A DNA stretch of 64,000 nt from Ichthyophis bannanicus. Lineage: Eukaryota; Chordata; Amphibia; Gymnophiona; Ichthyophiidae. The translations under genes and the position numbers were made by a program. How positions within the stretch are numbered: the first letter of the stretch is position 1; every line of letters starts with the position of its first letter. The notes under the pieces were generated by a model that did no database searches, was not told where the DNA came from, and saw only the letters and a program-made list of their open reading frames with translations. Location: positions 1,443,240,163 through 1,443,304,162 of the forward strand of contig CM066031.1 of assembly GCA_033557465.1 (NCBI GenBank). The letters run 5' to 3'. This document shows positions 1 through 10,680 of this stretch, one piece after another.

Positions 1-27
1 CAGATTAGTAAGACAAGATCTTCCTCG
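1..27 (-). mobile_element. CR1-A LINE RT fragment, left part of an interrupted copy
   Basis: On the minus strand this matches the RT segment that reads GRSCLTNL in the other CR1-A copies of the window (for example near 6,820 and 36,110). The same copy resumes at about 899. Comparison with the uninterrupted copy near 6,811-6,880 shows that a short stretch of CR1 sequence, a little over 20 bases, is missing at the break. Confidence 0.7.
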
Positions 28-29
28 TA

Positions 30-341
30 AGAATATGGGCGGTCCCTGTGGGAAGCTAAGTGCAAGATTCCCACTCTACTCTTAAATTTAGTCCAAAAGG
101 ATGAACTGTATTAAGTTTATAAATCCAGTATTGTTCCTGCCGTATAAGAGTTTGATCTAATGATATACCTCGCCTAGCGATTGTAATTTTGTCTATACAA
201 AAGCAACGAAGATCATCAAATGCATGTGCTTGTTGTAGACAGTGGTCGACGATCGGAGCTTCATGTTTCTGACATTTCAATTTAAGAGTAGAGTGGGAAT
301 CTTGCACTTAGCTTCCCACAGGGACCGCCCATATTCTTACG
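30..341. repeat. 59-bp inverted repeat with ~195-bp loop
   Basis: The sequence at about 30-88 (AGAATATGGGCGG...) recurs as its reverse complement at about 283-341. The arms hold the last codons and stop of the PLE frame. They flank the GIY-YIG fragment and define the foldback junction of this PLE copy. Confidence 0.85.
56..307 (-). pseudogene. PLE GIY-YIG endonuclease, C-terminal fragment
   Basis: The minus-strand frame carries the sequence order typical of the C-terminal GIY-YIG nuclease of Penelope-like elements: an APIVDH block, then IDKITIARRG, then the highly conserved REQYWIYKL-like motif (here RQEQYWIYKLNT) followed by GLN. In the family this domain makes the nick that primes reverse transcription. 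The upstream RT and the catalytic GIY-YIG pair are absent, so this is a fragment. The apparent first residues (about 283-307) are the inverted copy of the frame's own end, not real upstream coding sequence. Confidence 0.75.
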
Positions 342-898
342 TCATTGGTTCAGCAGATTTAAATGCCCCGGGAAAGATTTAGCTCTGCACGCGCGGCGTC
401 ATAAGAATTAAAGGAGTATAGATCCCCATGATCAGTCACTAGGAACGCGTGTTTGTAAGACAAGCTAAAAGGTATGTTACCTCTCGCATTTTTCATGATG
501 GATGTCACTATTATAATGAACTCAACGATAAATTTAAAATTTATTTATTTTGTGAATGAATTACCTTACAGTGCTTCCAAGTCTAGCCCCTGAAGAAACC
601 ATTCGGTGAAACGCATACAGAGCGCCATTGATAGCGTTGCGGAAACGACAGAGATAAAGCTAAGCACTGCTTTTTTTTTTTGTTGTTCAACATTGTATTC
701 GAAATTTCACTTATGAGTTAAAGTACTATGAGGTTCCATAAACTTGAATTGAAGACATCATTTTTCAGACTGAATTTCCTGGGTCATTGATGCAAAGATA
801 GGCTCCCATGAGTGTTGCCTCACGACACCTGGGAACCCTGAGTCTGAGACCCAGTCAGTCTTTTTAGAATAATTTTCGTAGAAGTAAATTTGATTAGT

Positions 899-1875
899 AT
901 CCCATTAGGCCATGACTATCTACATGCTGAGTAATTTTATTCTTTGTGATGGTTTCTACCATTTTTCCCGGTACTGACGTGAGGCTCACCGGTCTGTAGT
1001 TTCCCGGATCACCCCTGGAGCCCTTTTTAAAAATTGGTGTTACATTGGCGATCCTCCAATCTTCAGGTATTAGAGATGATTTTAATGATAGTTCACAGAT
1101 TACTAATAGCAGGTCTGCAATCTCATATTTCAGTTCTTTCAACACCCTTGGATGTATATCATCCGGCCCAGGTGATTTGCTACTCTTCAGTTTATCTAAT
1201 AGTTGTAATACATCTTCCCGATGTATCGGTATTTCCTTCAATTCTTCCGCACCTTTAAATACCACTTCAGTCATGGGTAACATCCCTACATCTTCCTCAG
1301 TAAAGACCGATGCAAAGAATTCATTCAGTCTCTCCGCTATCGCCTTGTCACCTCTTAGTGCCCCTTTAACTCCTCTATCATCTAATGGACCAACTGACTC
1401 TCTCACAGGTTTTTTGCTACGAATATACTTGAAAAAATCTTTATTTCGCATTTTTGCTTCCGCAGCAAGCTTTTTCTCAAATTCTCCCTTTGCCTGCTTT
1501 ATCAGTGCCTTGCATTTGACTTGCCAGTGCTTGTGCTGTTTCCAGGTTTCGTCGTTTGGCTCTTTTTTCCATTTCCTGAAAGATGCTTTTTTGGCAACAA
1601 CAGCCTCTCTGACCTCACCTTTGAACCATGCTTGCAGTTTTTTGGACTTCCTTCCACTTTTCTTAAAGCATGGAATATAGCTGGTCTTGGCTTTCAATAT
1701 AGTATTTTTCAACAACACCCAAGCCTGATGTACGTCTTTAACCTTTGCAACTGCTCCTTTTAGTTTTTTCTTAACTATTTTCCTCATTTTCTCATAGTCT
1801 CCCTTTCAAAAGTTAAAAGGTAGTACTGTGGATTTCCTTACTATCCCTCCTCCACTAATTAAATCAAAGGCAATA
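899..1875 (-). mobile_element. CR1-A LINE copy 1, RT N-terminal half
   Basis: A 297-residue open frame (1,787-894) matches the segment between endonuclease and RT palm in the other CR1-A copies. It reads KGAVAKVKD, then FFKYIRSKKPVRES, then SPGPDDIHPRVLKEL, then the RT motif NVTPIFKKG and [18 protein letters not shown]1 homology extends to about 1,875, beyond the first Met. The copy lacks its endonuclease and ORF1. It continues 3' into the 27 bases at the left edge, so its RT core lies outside the window. The long open frame suggests moderate age. Confidence 0.85.
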
Positions 1876-2300
1876 ATCCCTCCTCCTTCCCCCTGCTCTC
1901 CCTCAAAGATTGAAGAAGGCTGTTCAGAAATATGTGACTGCAGGTGTGGCAACATGGGACTGAGCATGGCATGGTTTTACCTATCTTGGGGTTTCCCGGG
2001 CGTGAGTACCGATATTGAGTCTCTGCCTGTCTGACATCTTTTGCGGGGGCGTCTGACCACCTCCATTGGAGGGACAAAGGTCGGGTTGGGCAGCTTGGAT
2101 GTCTGTAGGTACAGCATCTGCACATTCTTCTGCTTGTGCAGCTCTAGCAGGTGCTGGTGCTGTATGCACTGCCATAATGCACAATTCATTGCACCAATTG
2201 AGTGCACCTTGAGTCTACGTTGCTCGGCTACCGTGAGGATATTCGATTTCAAAGATGCGCTGCCTGTTCTGTGGAAAGTGGAGAGCCTCATAACTAGATT
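1876..2300. other. Unassigned sequence
   Basis: No recognisable coding or repeat feature. The minus-strand open frames here (about 60-100 residues) show no motif that I can name. Confidence 0.5.
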
Positions 2301-2439
2301 CTAGTATTTGCACTTACATGGAAGCTTCTCATGTGCCCTTGGAGGGCCTGTCCACCCTCTCTTAGTGAGGGAACACAGGTGACACAGTCTTATCATCCTC
2401 TCTGCATGAGGTGGCAGAAGATGCCATGAAAAAGGATGA

Positions 2440-3070
2440 CTGACAGGTTTTGAGCTCTAGCGCTCACTCTTCTGGCTGCTCCCCTTCTTGTAAGGCTCTG
2501 GTGACTGCTATTTCCCCCGAGGTCAGGGCCATATGCTGTGGCAGGGAGTCCCAATCTGCGGGTTGTCCTTCCCAGAATTATTCTTGTTTCGCAGCATGCT
2601 TGGTCCTTCTGGTGTGGTTACTCAGACACTGGGGCATTCTCTTTTTGCTCACACAGATTCTAGCAGTCACAAAATGGACTACTATCCAGTGGAAGGCGGT
2701 ACAGCCTTGAAGAACACCCTGGATCGTAAGACAGGCTCTTTCCTGAAGAATCAGTTTGCAGCTGCCGCTGCTGTCCTCCAATTGGCTGTATGTGCGGGCC
2801 TGATGACTTCAGCCCTTCTCTAATGGGTTCAGTCCCTTACCCCAAAGGATATTACACCATAGCCTTTCTGTCAGATGTTATGTATGATCTCATCCTCTTG
2901 GCAGCAAGGAACATTACCCTCTCAACAGTGATGCATCTTTTGATATGGCTTCACTACCGGGTGGCAGATACATCCTCCAAGCCCCGACTAACCCAGTTAA
3001 ACTTTAAAGGGAAGCTTCTGTTTGGGTTTTCTTGAAGAAGTGTGAAAAGAAATCCTTTCAAAGCAAACAG
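2440..3070 (+). pseudogene. Possible DIRS/Ngaro-type gag relic
   Basis: Plus-strand frames between 2,530 and 3,060 read as a broken protein. It has a TGSFLKNQFAAAAAVLQL stretch and, after stops and frame changes, a SKPRLTQLNFKGKLLFGF stretch. The second piece resembles the conserved gag segment just before the basic tail in the intact DIRS of this window (CRGDNLFGK, near 28,405). The similarity is short and by eye only. It may instead be an unrelated retroelement relic. Confidence 0.3.
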
Positions 3071-3164
3071 TCCAACAAAAAATTACTAGATAGACACAGG
3101 GTCATAGTACAAGTGTATTTAGTTAGGTCTTACTTAATTTATGGATATTTTTGTAGTAGACTTA

Positions 3165-4522
3165 TGAGGATGTTTGGCATAGGACATGATTATTGGCACC
3201 CTTATAAACAATTCAAATCAATTTGAACAGAAAAACCACATTCCCATTGCAGTAAAATTAGAAACACCTGTGATCAAATGTCAGTACACACATGATTTGA
3301 ATCAACCAATGAATGATGGCTCTAATGTTTAAAATGGCCACATTCACTTCCTCTTCCATTTTCACAATGGTGAAGACATGAGAGCTGCTTGAGACCATTA
3401 TAAATACTACCACCACCAAACATCAAACTTCAAAGAAGTACAAGGACATCTCCAAAGACCTTGGTATTCCTGTGTCTACAGTTCGCAATGTTATTAAGAG
3501 GTTTTCTGCTCACGTAACTGTCAGGAACCTCCAAGGATGTGGTGGGAAGAGGAAAATTAGTCCAAGAAGTCTTTGAAGGTTAGTGCAAATTGTTAGAAAA
3601 ACAGCTGACCTGAAGCAATCTGGAGTGGTGGTTTCAACCTGCACCATATGCTGCACACTAAACAAAGAATGACTTCATGGGCAAAGGCCAAGGAGGACCT
3701 CACTGCTCAAAGACAGACATAGGCATACCCGATCTTTGTCCAAACCCACCTTGAGAAGCCACAATCCTTCTGGGAAAATGTTCTGTTGACAGATGAAATT
3801 AAACGAGCTCTTTGGCAATGCAGACCGGTGGTACATTCACGGGGAAGAAATGACGCTTTTACGGAAAAAACACCCTTCCTATATTTTAAATGTGGAGGTT
3901 CCATAATATTGTGGTGCTGTTTTGATGCCTCAGGAAATGGCGGTCTGAAACGTATTAAAGGAATCATGCAGTCAGAGGACTACCAAGGTATTTTTGAGTG
4001 AAATGTGCTACCTGCTACCAGAAAGCTAGGTCTGGGTTGAAGGTCATGGGTCCTCCAGCAGGACAGTGATCCAAATCCTACATCAAAAAGTACAAAAGAA
4101 TGGTTGAAAAGGAACAAATTGACTGTTTTAAAATCTGCCATTGGTGAAAGGAATCCTAGAAACATTCTTGAGCTGGAAGAAATCGCAGTTTATGAGTTGG
4201 AGAAACTACCAGCAGACAGACGTACAAAACTTATAGATGGCTACAAGAAACGTCTGGAGGCTGTCAACACTGCCAAGGGTTGTGCAACCAAATATTAGTG
4301 AAGGGTGCAGTTAATCCTGTCCAGATCATTTTGTTTTTTTTTTCTCAATAATTACTACGTCTCAGTTACACAGACATCTTTTTTTTTGTTGTTGTATATC
4401 TTTGAACATACTATTAAAATATTATAATTACATACAGTTGGAATATTTTCAATTATTTCTCAAGATAGTTTATACAACATACCTAAAATGCAAGGGTGCC
4501 AATAATGTTGGCCACAACTGTA
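3165..4522 (+). mobile_element. Tc1-like DNA transposon, decayed
   Basis: The left end carries ATTATTGGCACCCTT (about 3,190-3,205). The right end carries its inverse, AAGGGTGCCAATAAT (about 4,493-4,507), followed by GTTGGCCACAACTGTA. These are the usual termini of vertebrate Tc1 elements. Between them lies a broken transposase on the plus strand. The outer ~25 bp of the left terminus is degraded, so the start is approximate. Confidence 0.8.
3370..4298 (+). pseudogene. Tc1-like transposase, frameshifted and internally deleted
   Basis: The frame pieces follow Tc1 order. The N-terminal helix-turn-helix reads KYKDISKDLGIPVSTVRNV. A catalytic-domain piece (3,786-4,001) starts with TDE, the first acidic position, and has GGSIILWCCFDASG and GIMQSEDYQ. 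Then come a QQDSDPNPTSK-like second acidic motif and a C-terminal frame ending RTKLIDGYKKRLEAV...GCATKY. Stops and frame changes separate the pieces. The stretch that normally holds the third catalytic residue (SPDLNPIENLW in the family) is missing: the frame jumps from LTVLKSAIGERNPRN into LEEIAV. The transposase is dead. Confidence 0.8.
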
Positions 4523-4740
4523 GTTACATTGCTGTTTTGTTGAACGCTATTTTCACTGAGGTTGTGTGAGGTCAGAGATTCCTTACCCTATGCTTCTGTA
4601 CAAATACCTAGAGGCTAATAATAGCACTGTGATGTTATAATAAGCCTCTGGAATGTTTTCTCTGTCTCCACATCTGCTGGTAAGGGGACACAGCCCACCT
4701 GTTTGGACTGGTCTAATAGGACTCAAGAAAAGGACATTAT
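4523..4740. other. Unassigned sequence
   Basis: Short stretch between the Tc1 right end and a CR1 relic. Nothing recognised. Confidence 0.5.
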
Positions 4741-4744
4741 CTGT

Positions 4745-5225
4745 CCACTTGTCCACCTTAAATTTCATCTGCCATTTGGAAGCCCAGTCTTCCAGTTTCT
4801 CAAGGTCTTCTTGAAATTTTTCACATTCCTCTTCTGATTTAGCAGCTTTGAATAATTGTGTCATCTGCAAATTTGATCACCTCGTTTCCATTTCTTGGCT
4901 ATTTATGAATATGTTAAAAAGCAGTCAGCCCTGCACAGATCCCTGGGGTACTTTACTATGCACCTTTCTCTACTGAGAAAATTGGCCATTTAGCCCTACT
5001 CTGTTTTCTATCTTTTAACCAGTTCTCAATCCTATCCCATGACTTTTTAAAATTTTCTCAAGAGTCTCTCATGAGGAACCTTATCAAAGGCTATCTGAAA
5101 ATTCAGATATGCTATATCCAACGGCATGCATTTATTTATCAATTTATTCACACCTTCAAAAAAATATAGCAGATTAGTGAGACAAAGACTTTCCTTGGCT
5201 AAATCCATGTTGGCTTTGCCCCATT
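4745..5225 (-). mobile_element. CR1-type LINE RT relic
   Basis: Minus-strand sequence matches the RT thumb region of the CR1-A copies ([17 protein letters not shown], with FKAAKSEEECEKFQEDL before it). It continues toward the palm, with remains of the LTNLI and CLD-type blocks near 5,160-5,215. It is more diverged than its neighbours and carries several frame breaks. Both ends are truncated. Confidence 0.7.
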
Positions 5226-5495
5226 AACAATGATATACATCCCATGATACTAAGGAAGCTCAGAGAGGTCTGGATGATTTGCTAAAAGATCTGCATAATA
5301 GATATTTGGAGGTGGGTGAAGATCTGCAGAATTAAAGAAGGATGGTTCTGGTCACCCTTTACAAAAATGATTACAAAGAAGAGCTAGGAAACTAAAGACC
5401 AGAAGCCTTATCCCAGTAGTTGGAAAAGTAATGGATAAACTACTGAAGGAAGGATAGTGAAGTATCTAGTGGGTCACGCATCAAGCAATAAAATC
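5226..5495 (+). mobile_element. CR1-B/L3-like LINE relic
   Basis: Plus-strand sequence resembles the segment before and within the start of CR1-type RT (remains of the thumb-to-finger SPFTK, PEALSQ and VGKVMDKLL blocks), in several frames. It looks like the same broad family as the plus-strand pieces at 34,589-34,804 and 38,919-39,243. Assignment is weak because of decay. Confidence 0.4.
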
Positions 5496-7080
5496 ACTTA
5501 AGAACATAAGAACATAAGACATGCCATACTGGGTCAGACCGAGGTCCATCAAGCCCAGTATCCTGTTTCCAACAGTGGCCAATCTAGGTCATACGTACCT
5601 AGCAATATCCCCAAAGGACACAGGTTCCACAATGCTTGTACTGGGTCAAGCATTGATATCCTGGGTCCCTTTTTAATAGTGGTTTATGGACCTTTCCTCC
5701 AGGAACTTGTCCAAACCTTTTTTAAACCCAGCTACACTAACAGCCCTTACTACATCCTCCGGTAACAGATTCCAGAGTTTGATTACACGTTGAGTGAAAA
5801 AATATTTTCTCTTATTTGTCTTAAATAGTTTACCCTGTAGCTTCATTACATGTCCCCTAGTCTTTCTATACTCTGATAGCGTAAACAATTGATCCACGTT
5901 TATCCGTTCCACTCCATTCATTAATTTATAGACCTCTATCATATCTCCCCTCAGCCGTCTTTTCTCCAGGCTAAAGAGCCCTAACCTTCTTAGCCTCTCT
6001 TCATAGGAGTAGCCTTCCATCCCCTTCACCAATTTGGTGGCTCTTCTCTGTACTTTTTCTAATAACGCTATGTCCTTTTTAAGATATGGTGACCAGGATT
6101 GCACACAATATTCAAGGTGCGGTCGTACCATGGAGCGATACAGAGGCATTATAATATCCTTTGTTTTATTCTCCATCCCTTTCCTTATGATACCTAGCAT
6201 TCTATTTGCTTTCTTGGCCGCCGCTGCACACTGGGTGGAGGGTTTTAACATGTTATCCACGATGACTCCTAAATCTTTTTCCTGGGTGGTGGTTTCGAAT
6301 GTGGAGCCTTGCATCGTGTAACTATAGTGTGGGTTGTTCTTTCCTAGGTGCATAACTTTGCACTTGTCCACATTAAATTTCATCTGCCATTTGGATGCCC
6401 AGTCTTCCAATTTATCCAGATCCTCCTGCAGTTTTCCACAATCCTCTTGGGTTTTAACAACTTTAAACAGTTTTGTGTCATCTGCAAATTTGATAACCTC
6501 ACTAGTTATTCCCTTTTCCAGGTCATTTATGAATATGTCAAAAAGCAGCGGACCCAGCACAGATCCCTGGGGTACTCCACTATTCACCTTTTTCCATTGG
6601 GAATATTGGCCATTTAGCCCTACCCTCTGCTTTCTATCTTTTAACCAGTTCCCGATCCACAATAGTACACTGCCTCCTATCCCATGACCTTTTAGCTTCA
6701 CCAAAAGTCTCTGATGGGGGACTTTGTCAAAAGCTTTCTGAAAGTCCAGATACACTATATCAACCGACTCACCTTTGTCTACCTGTTTATGCACACCTTC
6801 AAAAAAACATATCAGATTAGTAAGACAAGATCTTCCTTGTCTAAAGCCATGTTGGCTGTCTCCCATTAGGCCATGACTATCTACATGCTGTGTAATTTTG
6901 TTCTTTATGATGGTTTCTACCATTTTCCCTGGTACTGACGTCAGGCTCACCGGTCTGTAATTTCCTGGGTCACCCCTGGAACCCTTTTTAAAAATTGGTG
7001 TTACGTTGGCGACCCTCCAATCTTCAGGTATTACAGATGATTTTAATGAAAGTTCACAGATTACCAATAGCAGGTCTGCA
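5496..7080 (-). mobile_element. CR1-A LINE copy 2, 3' part with tail
   Basis: The minus strand encodes a 464-residue open frame (7,067-5,673) that covers most of a CR1 RT. It has the finger motif NVTPIFKKG, the YLDFQKAFD block, the [14 protein letters not shown] block, the catalytic FADDTKL (YADD equivalent), and a C-terminus rich in [12 protein letters not shown] and [12 protein letters not shown]. Downstream is the 3' tail that ends near 5,497 in repeated TTATGTTC units, typical of CR1 3' ends. The copy is split at 7,080 by an L2 insertion and resumes at 11,255. Confidence 0.9.
5673..7067 (-). CDS. CR1-A reverse transcriptase (C-terminal two thirds, open)
   Basis: Non-LTR reverse transcriptase that copies its own RNA at a nicked chromosomal site. 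The uninterrupted 464-residue frame runs from the finger region ([11 protein letters not shown]) to the natural C-terminus ([14 protein letters not shown]). The palm signature FADD is intact. The N-terminal part (RT fingers, endonuclease) is separated by the L2 insertion, and the copy is 5'-truncated beyond 11,652. It is therefore a remnant, although this part has no stop. Confidence 0.85.
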   Translation of the reverse strand: MVICELSLKSSVIPEDWRVANVTPIFKKGSRGDPGNYRPVSLTSVPGKMVETIIKNKITQHVDSHGLMGDSQHGFRQGRSCLTNLICFFEGVHKQVDKGESVDIVYLDFQKAFDKVPHQRLLVKLKGHGIGGSVLLWIGNWLKDRKQRVGLNGQYSQWKKVNSGVPQGSVLGPLLFDIFINDLEKGITSEVIKFADDTKLFKVVKTQEDCGKLQEDLDKLEDWASKWQMKFNVDKCKVMHLGKNNPHYSYTMQGSTFETTTQEKDLGVIVDNMLKPSTQCAAAAKKANRMLGIIRKGMENKTKDIIMPLYRSMVRPHLEYCVQSWSPYLKKDIALLEKVQRRATKLVKGMEGYSYEERLRRLGLFSLEKRRLRGDMIEVYKLMNGVERINVDQLFTLSEYRKTRGHVMKLQGKLFKTNKRKYFFTQRVIKLWNLLPEDVVRAVSVAGFKKGLDKFLEERSINHY

Positions 7081-7285
7081 ATTTATTTATTTATTTATTT
7101 ATTTAACAGGTTTTCTATACCGCCTTTTCCTTAAATCAAAGCGGTTACCAGACACAAGAAGGGAGAACAGAGACAGGGGGGCATACACTGACTAAACTAA
7201 AGAGTGAAGGTAAAATTGGGATACGCAACATCAAGGAACCGTTACAGTAAAACAAGTTATATGCAGGCTATAATAATAGAGACTG

Positions 7286-8640
7286 TTAGATGTCTGTGCC
7301 ATAGTACTCAGTGAAGAGTACACATTTCAGTTGTTTTCTGAACTCCTTTAAATCATCCATGGATCGCAGATCGGGAGGGAGAGAGTTCCATATAAGTGGG
7401 GCCGATAAGGAAATTGCCCTTTGTGTAGTACATTTACACGCTTTTCTGAAACTACTTGGGGTGCTGAGGGTGTTTGAAGTAGTTATTCGTCTTGGCCTGT
7501 TGTTATTCTGGAGTAAGAGGTTATGAAGGCTAAAAGCAGAGCATTTATGTCTGATCTTGAATATATTAATTACCATCTTGTATTTGACGCGCTGGCTTAT
7601 TGGAAGCCAGTGGAGCTCTTTGAGAGTAGGGGTAATGTGATCTTGAGATGCTGAGCCAGCAATAATTCTGGCTGCCGTGTTCTGAGCCATCTGAAGAGGT
7701 TTAAGTGAGTGTTTTGAAAGACCGTAGTAGATAGGATTACAAAAGTCCAGAATAGGAGTTATTAAGGCTTGGCAGACAGACCGGAAGTGGTCATATGAGA
7801 GTAAGGGCTTGAGGCGTCTAATCACTTTCATTCTGTAGTATGCAGACCTCACAGTTTTTCTGATGTGTGACTGGAGGGTTAGACCTTTATCGAGGGTAAT
7901 TCCAAGATATCTAACTTCATCCTTAACTGGTATTGTAATGTTGTTGTATTTAATGAAAGGTGGGGGGTTGAAGTCGGTGTTTCGAGTGACAATAAGCGCC
8001 TCTGTTTTATTGCAGTTTAAGGCAAGGTTATTGCATGTGAGCCAGGAAGACATGTTGTCAAGGCAATTTGTGATCTTGCTGTAGTCGGGGTTAATGAGAT
8101 CAATCGGTGTATAAATCATGATGTCATCTGCATAAATCGTATAACTTATTTGATGGGCTGCCATAATTTGACAAATTGGCTGAATAAAAATGTTGAATAG
8201 AAGGGAAGAAAGCGCAGATCCCTGAGGTACTCCTTGCTTGATATTTGTAGGCTGTGAAGTGTTGTTTCCAATTTTAACCTGAAACTGCCTGTTTGTTAAA
8301 TAAGAGTTAAACCAACTAAGGACAGTACCAGAGATACCGATACTTTCCAATCTTGATAGGAGGATAGTGTGGTCAACTGTGTCGAAAGCCGCTGAAATAT
8401 CTAAGAAGATCAATAAAGATCCTTGCCTGTAATTGTCTATGGTCTGGGTGATATCATTGAACAGATATAGCAGCAGTGTTTCAACTCCATGGTTGGGGCG
8501 AAAGCCATGTTGATGTAGATCGAGTGGGGCATGGTCGTCAACATGGTCTTGGAGTTGTAGCTGTACTGCTTTTTCTATTACTTTGGCTAGGAATGGTATG
8601 CTAGAGATTGGCCTATAAGCCGCTGGATTGTTCTTATCCA
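7286..8640 (-). CDS. L2-clade reverse transcriptase domain
   Basis: The minus-strand frame has the L2/CR1-group RT order: AAYRPISSIPFLAKVIE (upstream of the first Met, near 8,630-8,580), HGFRPNHGVET, the LDISAAFDTVDH block, QGVPQGSALSSLLFNIF, the catalytic YADDIMIY and the C-terminal HWLPISQRVKYK and APLIWNSLPPDLR motifs characteristic of L2. It ends naturally at 7,286. No stop is seen from about 8,640 to the end. It belongs to the same polyprotein as the endonuclease upstream, with a frameshift between them. Confidence 0.85.
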
Positions 8641-10065
8641 GGTTTGTTTTTTGAGGATAGGCCTTATTGAGGCTAGTTTAAGTTGTTCGGGTATTATTCC
8701 TTGAGATAGGGATATGGATACGATATTGTGTATATAACTGAGGAAGTTATGCTTGGTTGCTTTGAGCCATTGAACTGGGCAAGGATCAGTAGGGGCAGTG
8801 CTAGTATTGAGAGCAGAGATGATATCCGAAATCTGTTTGGTTGAAGGAGTGTGGAAACTGTCCCAACTTGTTGTTATTGTTGTTGTTGTTGTGATGGAGC
8901 TGTAGGTTTCGGTATGTATTTGAGTCGGTATGTGACCTATTTTCTCATGGAGAAAGTTTGCAAAGGTTTGAGGGTTGATTTGTATATCTTTGTCAGGACT
9001 TGGTTCTTTAGTTAGGTCTTTTACTATCTCAAAGAGTTCTCTGGGTTTATTGTAGGCTTTCAGAATGGTGTTTGTGTGATGCTCTCGTTTTGTATCGTTA
9101 ATAAGATCATTATATCTTTTTTGCTTTGTTAAGTAAGTGTTTTGTGCAGTTGGAGATTTGGAGCGTCTCCAGTGGCGTTCTAGCTTTCTTAATTCTCTTT
9201 TAGCGTTGCGAATTGTATTGGAGTACCATGGAGCGTGTTGTCTTACGTTCTTTGATTTTATGTACGGTTTGGATTTTGCTGCTGTACTGATGGTAATGTT
9301 CCAATTCTTAACCAGTTTGTCCAAGTTAGGTTCATCCGAGTTGAGGTAGGGTAGTGTGTCTTTTAAGAATTGATCTTTTTTGAAAGCTTTAAATCTTCTG
9401 ATTCCAAATGAAGCAGAATGTGTTATGTTGAACTTGGCCGTATTGTTTGTCAATTCAATTTTGATTCTGTGATGATCAGACCAAGGAATCGGGGTGATTA
9501 TGGGTGAGGAAATAAATCCCTTGTCTAAGAGATAATTTGGGGCAAAAACTAGGTCTGGTGTGGAACCATGTCTATGGGTGGGAGTGGTTATTAGCTGAGA
9601 GAATAGTAAAGAGTCCATTGCCTGAAGGAAGGTTTGCCTATCATTGTTAGTTGCAGAGCTGAGATTAAAGTCACCTAGTAAGATTAAAGGTTTGTGAATT
9701 GTGGTGATTGCACAGACAGTTTCAAGAGTGGTAGTTAGCTCTTCAGCTGGTGCGTGGGGGGCCCTATAAACAAGGCAAATAGTTAGATACTTGTTTCCCA
9801 CTGCAATAGAACTGCAATGCTCAGAGTTGCTAGAAGTGAGTGTTTGAAGTTGCAATGAGTCTTTAGCAATGATTAGAACTCCGCCACCTCTCTTTAGAGT
9901 GCGAGGATTATTAAAGGCGGAGTATGTAGAGGGGACCAGTTGGTTGAGGAGGACACTATCAGAGGGGGAGAGCCAAGATTCTGTAATGCATAAAATGTCT
10001 GGGTGCTGGTCCACAATGTGATCTCTGATTAAATGAATTTTGTTTCTTACTGATCTAGTATTCAT
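8587..10065 (-). CDS. L2-clade APE-type endonuclease plus RT linker
   Basis: A 492-residue open frame begins with NTRSVRNK, the usual start of L2 endonucleases. It carries the catalytic APE motifs: ITESWL (Glu), LVYRAP, LGDFNLS (Asp/Asn) and WSDHH (Asp/His). The enzyme nicks target DNA to prime reverse transcription. The frame continues through a basic linker to ASIRPILKK, the first RT motif, then leaves frame in an A-run near 8,650. The RT continues in another frame. One single-base indel therefore separates this from a complete ORF2. Confidence 0.85.
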   Translation of the reverse strand: MNTRSVRNKIHLIRDHIVDQHPDILCITESWLSPSDSVLLNQLVPSTYSAFNNPRTLKRGGGVLIIAKDSLQLQTLTSSNSEHCSSIAVGNKYLTICLVYRAPHAPAEELTTTLETVCAITTIHKPLILLGDFNLSSATNNDRQTFLQAMDSLLFSQLITTPTHRHGSTPDLVFAPNYLLDKGFISSPIITPIPWSDHHRIKIELTNNTAKFNITHSASFGIRRFKAFKKDQFLKDTLPYLNSDEPNLDKLVKNWNITISTAAKSKPYIKSKNVRQHAPWYSNTIRNAKRELRKLERHWRRSKSPTAQNTYLTKQKRYNDLINDTKREHHTNTILKAYNKPRELFEIVKDLTKEPSPDKDIQINPQTFANFLHEKIGHIPTQIHTETYSSITTTTTITTSWDSFHTPSTKQISDIISALNTSTAPTDPCPVQWLKATKHNFLSYIHNIVSISLSQGIIPEQLKLASIRPILKKQTWIRTIQRLIGQSLAYHS

Positions 10066-10680
10066 AAGTTCTATAGAGGTGATGTTTAGTGTGTGGGGTT
10101 TTTTTAGGGCATGCTTTAGGATTCAAATGATTGAGGTGGCTGCCAACATCATGTTTGTTACAGGATTTACTGTGAGATCTCGTGGAAGAGCAATTCCAAA
10201 TGTGGTATATTGATATGATTGTTAGAAGCCATATATATAAATGTTGGAGCTGTAAGTGGGGTGTGCCTAATCGTTGAAGGATGATAAGGGTGTCCAAGAG
10301 AAATTTGGGGTGGAAGGTGGGCTTGACCATGACTATGATACTTCTTTTTTTAACTAACGAAGGCTGTTGCTGCCAATTCGCATAAACCTAATGACATACC
10401 TTCTTTAGCTCCAACGACTTTCACAGTGTTTCTTGCAGGGAAAAAGAGGCAGATGGAAGCTCACGAAAAGGATACGTAGACAACACTTCTTCTTGAGCTT
10501 GCTTAGAGAACCGGCAACTGCTGGATGTAAATATTAAATTGCCGATATTCAAATCTTTCACCTGCGTGTTAAAACGCTGATCCTGATCTCTAAGCGCCTT
10601 CGTTCCACGCCTAAGGGCCACGCCAAAGGGCCCTCTTGCGAGGCCCTCAGGCGCGGGCCCGCAAGGCGCGGGCGCGCCTT
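10055..10680 (-). other. L2 5' region upstream of the endonuclease
   Basis: Contains minus-strand open frames of 91 and 66 residues with no recognised domain and a GC-rich leader (10,610-10,680, rich in GGCGCGGGC). A separate ORF1 cannot be demonstrated. The leader directly abuts the monomer array. Confidence 0.5.

Larger units (their letters stand above)
28..898. mobile_element. Penelope-like element (PLE), rearranged 5'-truncated copy inside CR1
   Basis: This segment separates two parts of one CR1-A copy. It contains a GIY-YIG endonuclease relic on the minus strand and what looks like PLE 3' untranslated sequence on the plus strand. The two parts share a 59-bp inverted repeat (about 30-88 and 283-341) that covers the end of the reading frame, its stop codon and the start of the 3' UTR. 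The arrangement suggests a copy whose 5' portion was inverted during integration, like twin priming in L1. A CCCCTGAAGA...GAAAC motif near 589-632 resembles a decayed hammerhead ribozyme. The element assignment is firm at the protein level; its outer borders are inferred from the CR1 breakpoints. Confidence 0.65.

Noticed and set aside
1045..1680. Plus-strand 211-residue open frame
   Set aside because: Antisense shadow of the CR1-A reverse transcriptase on the minus strand.
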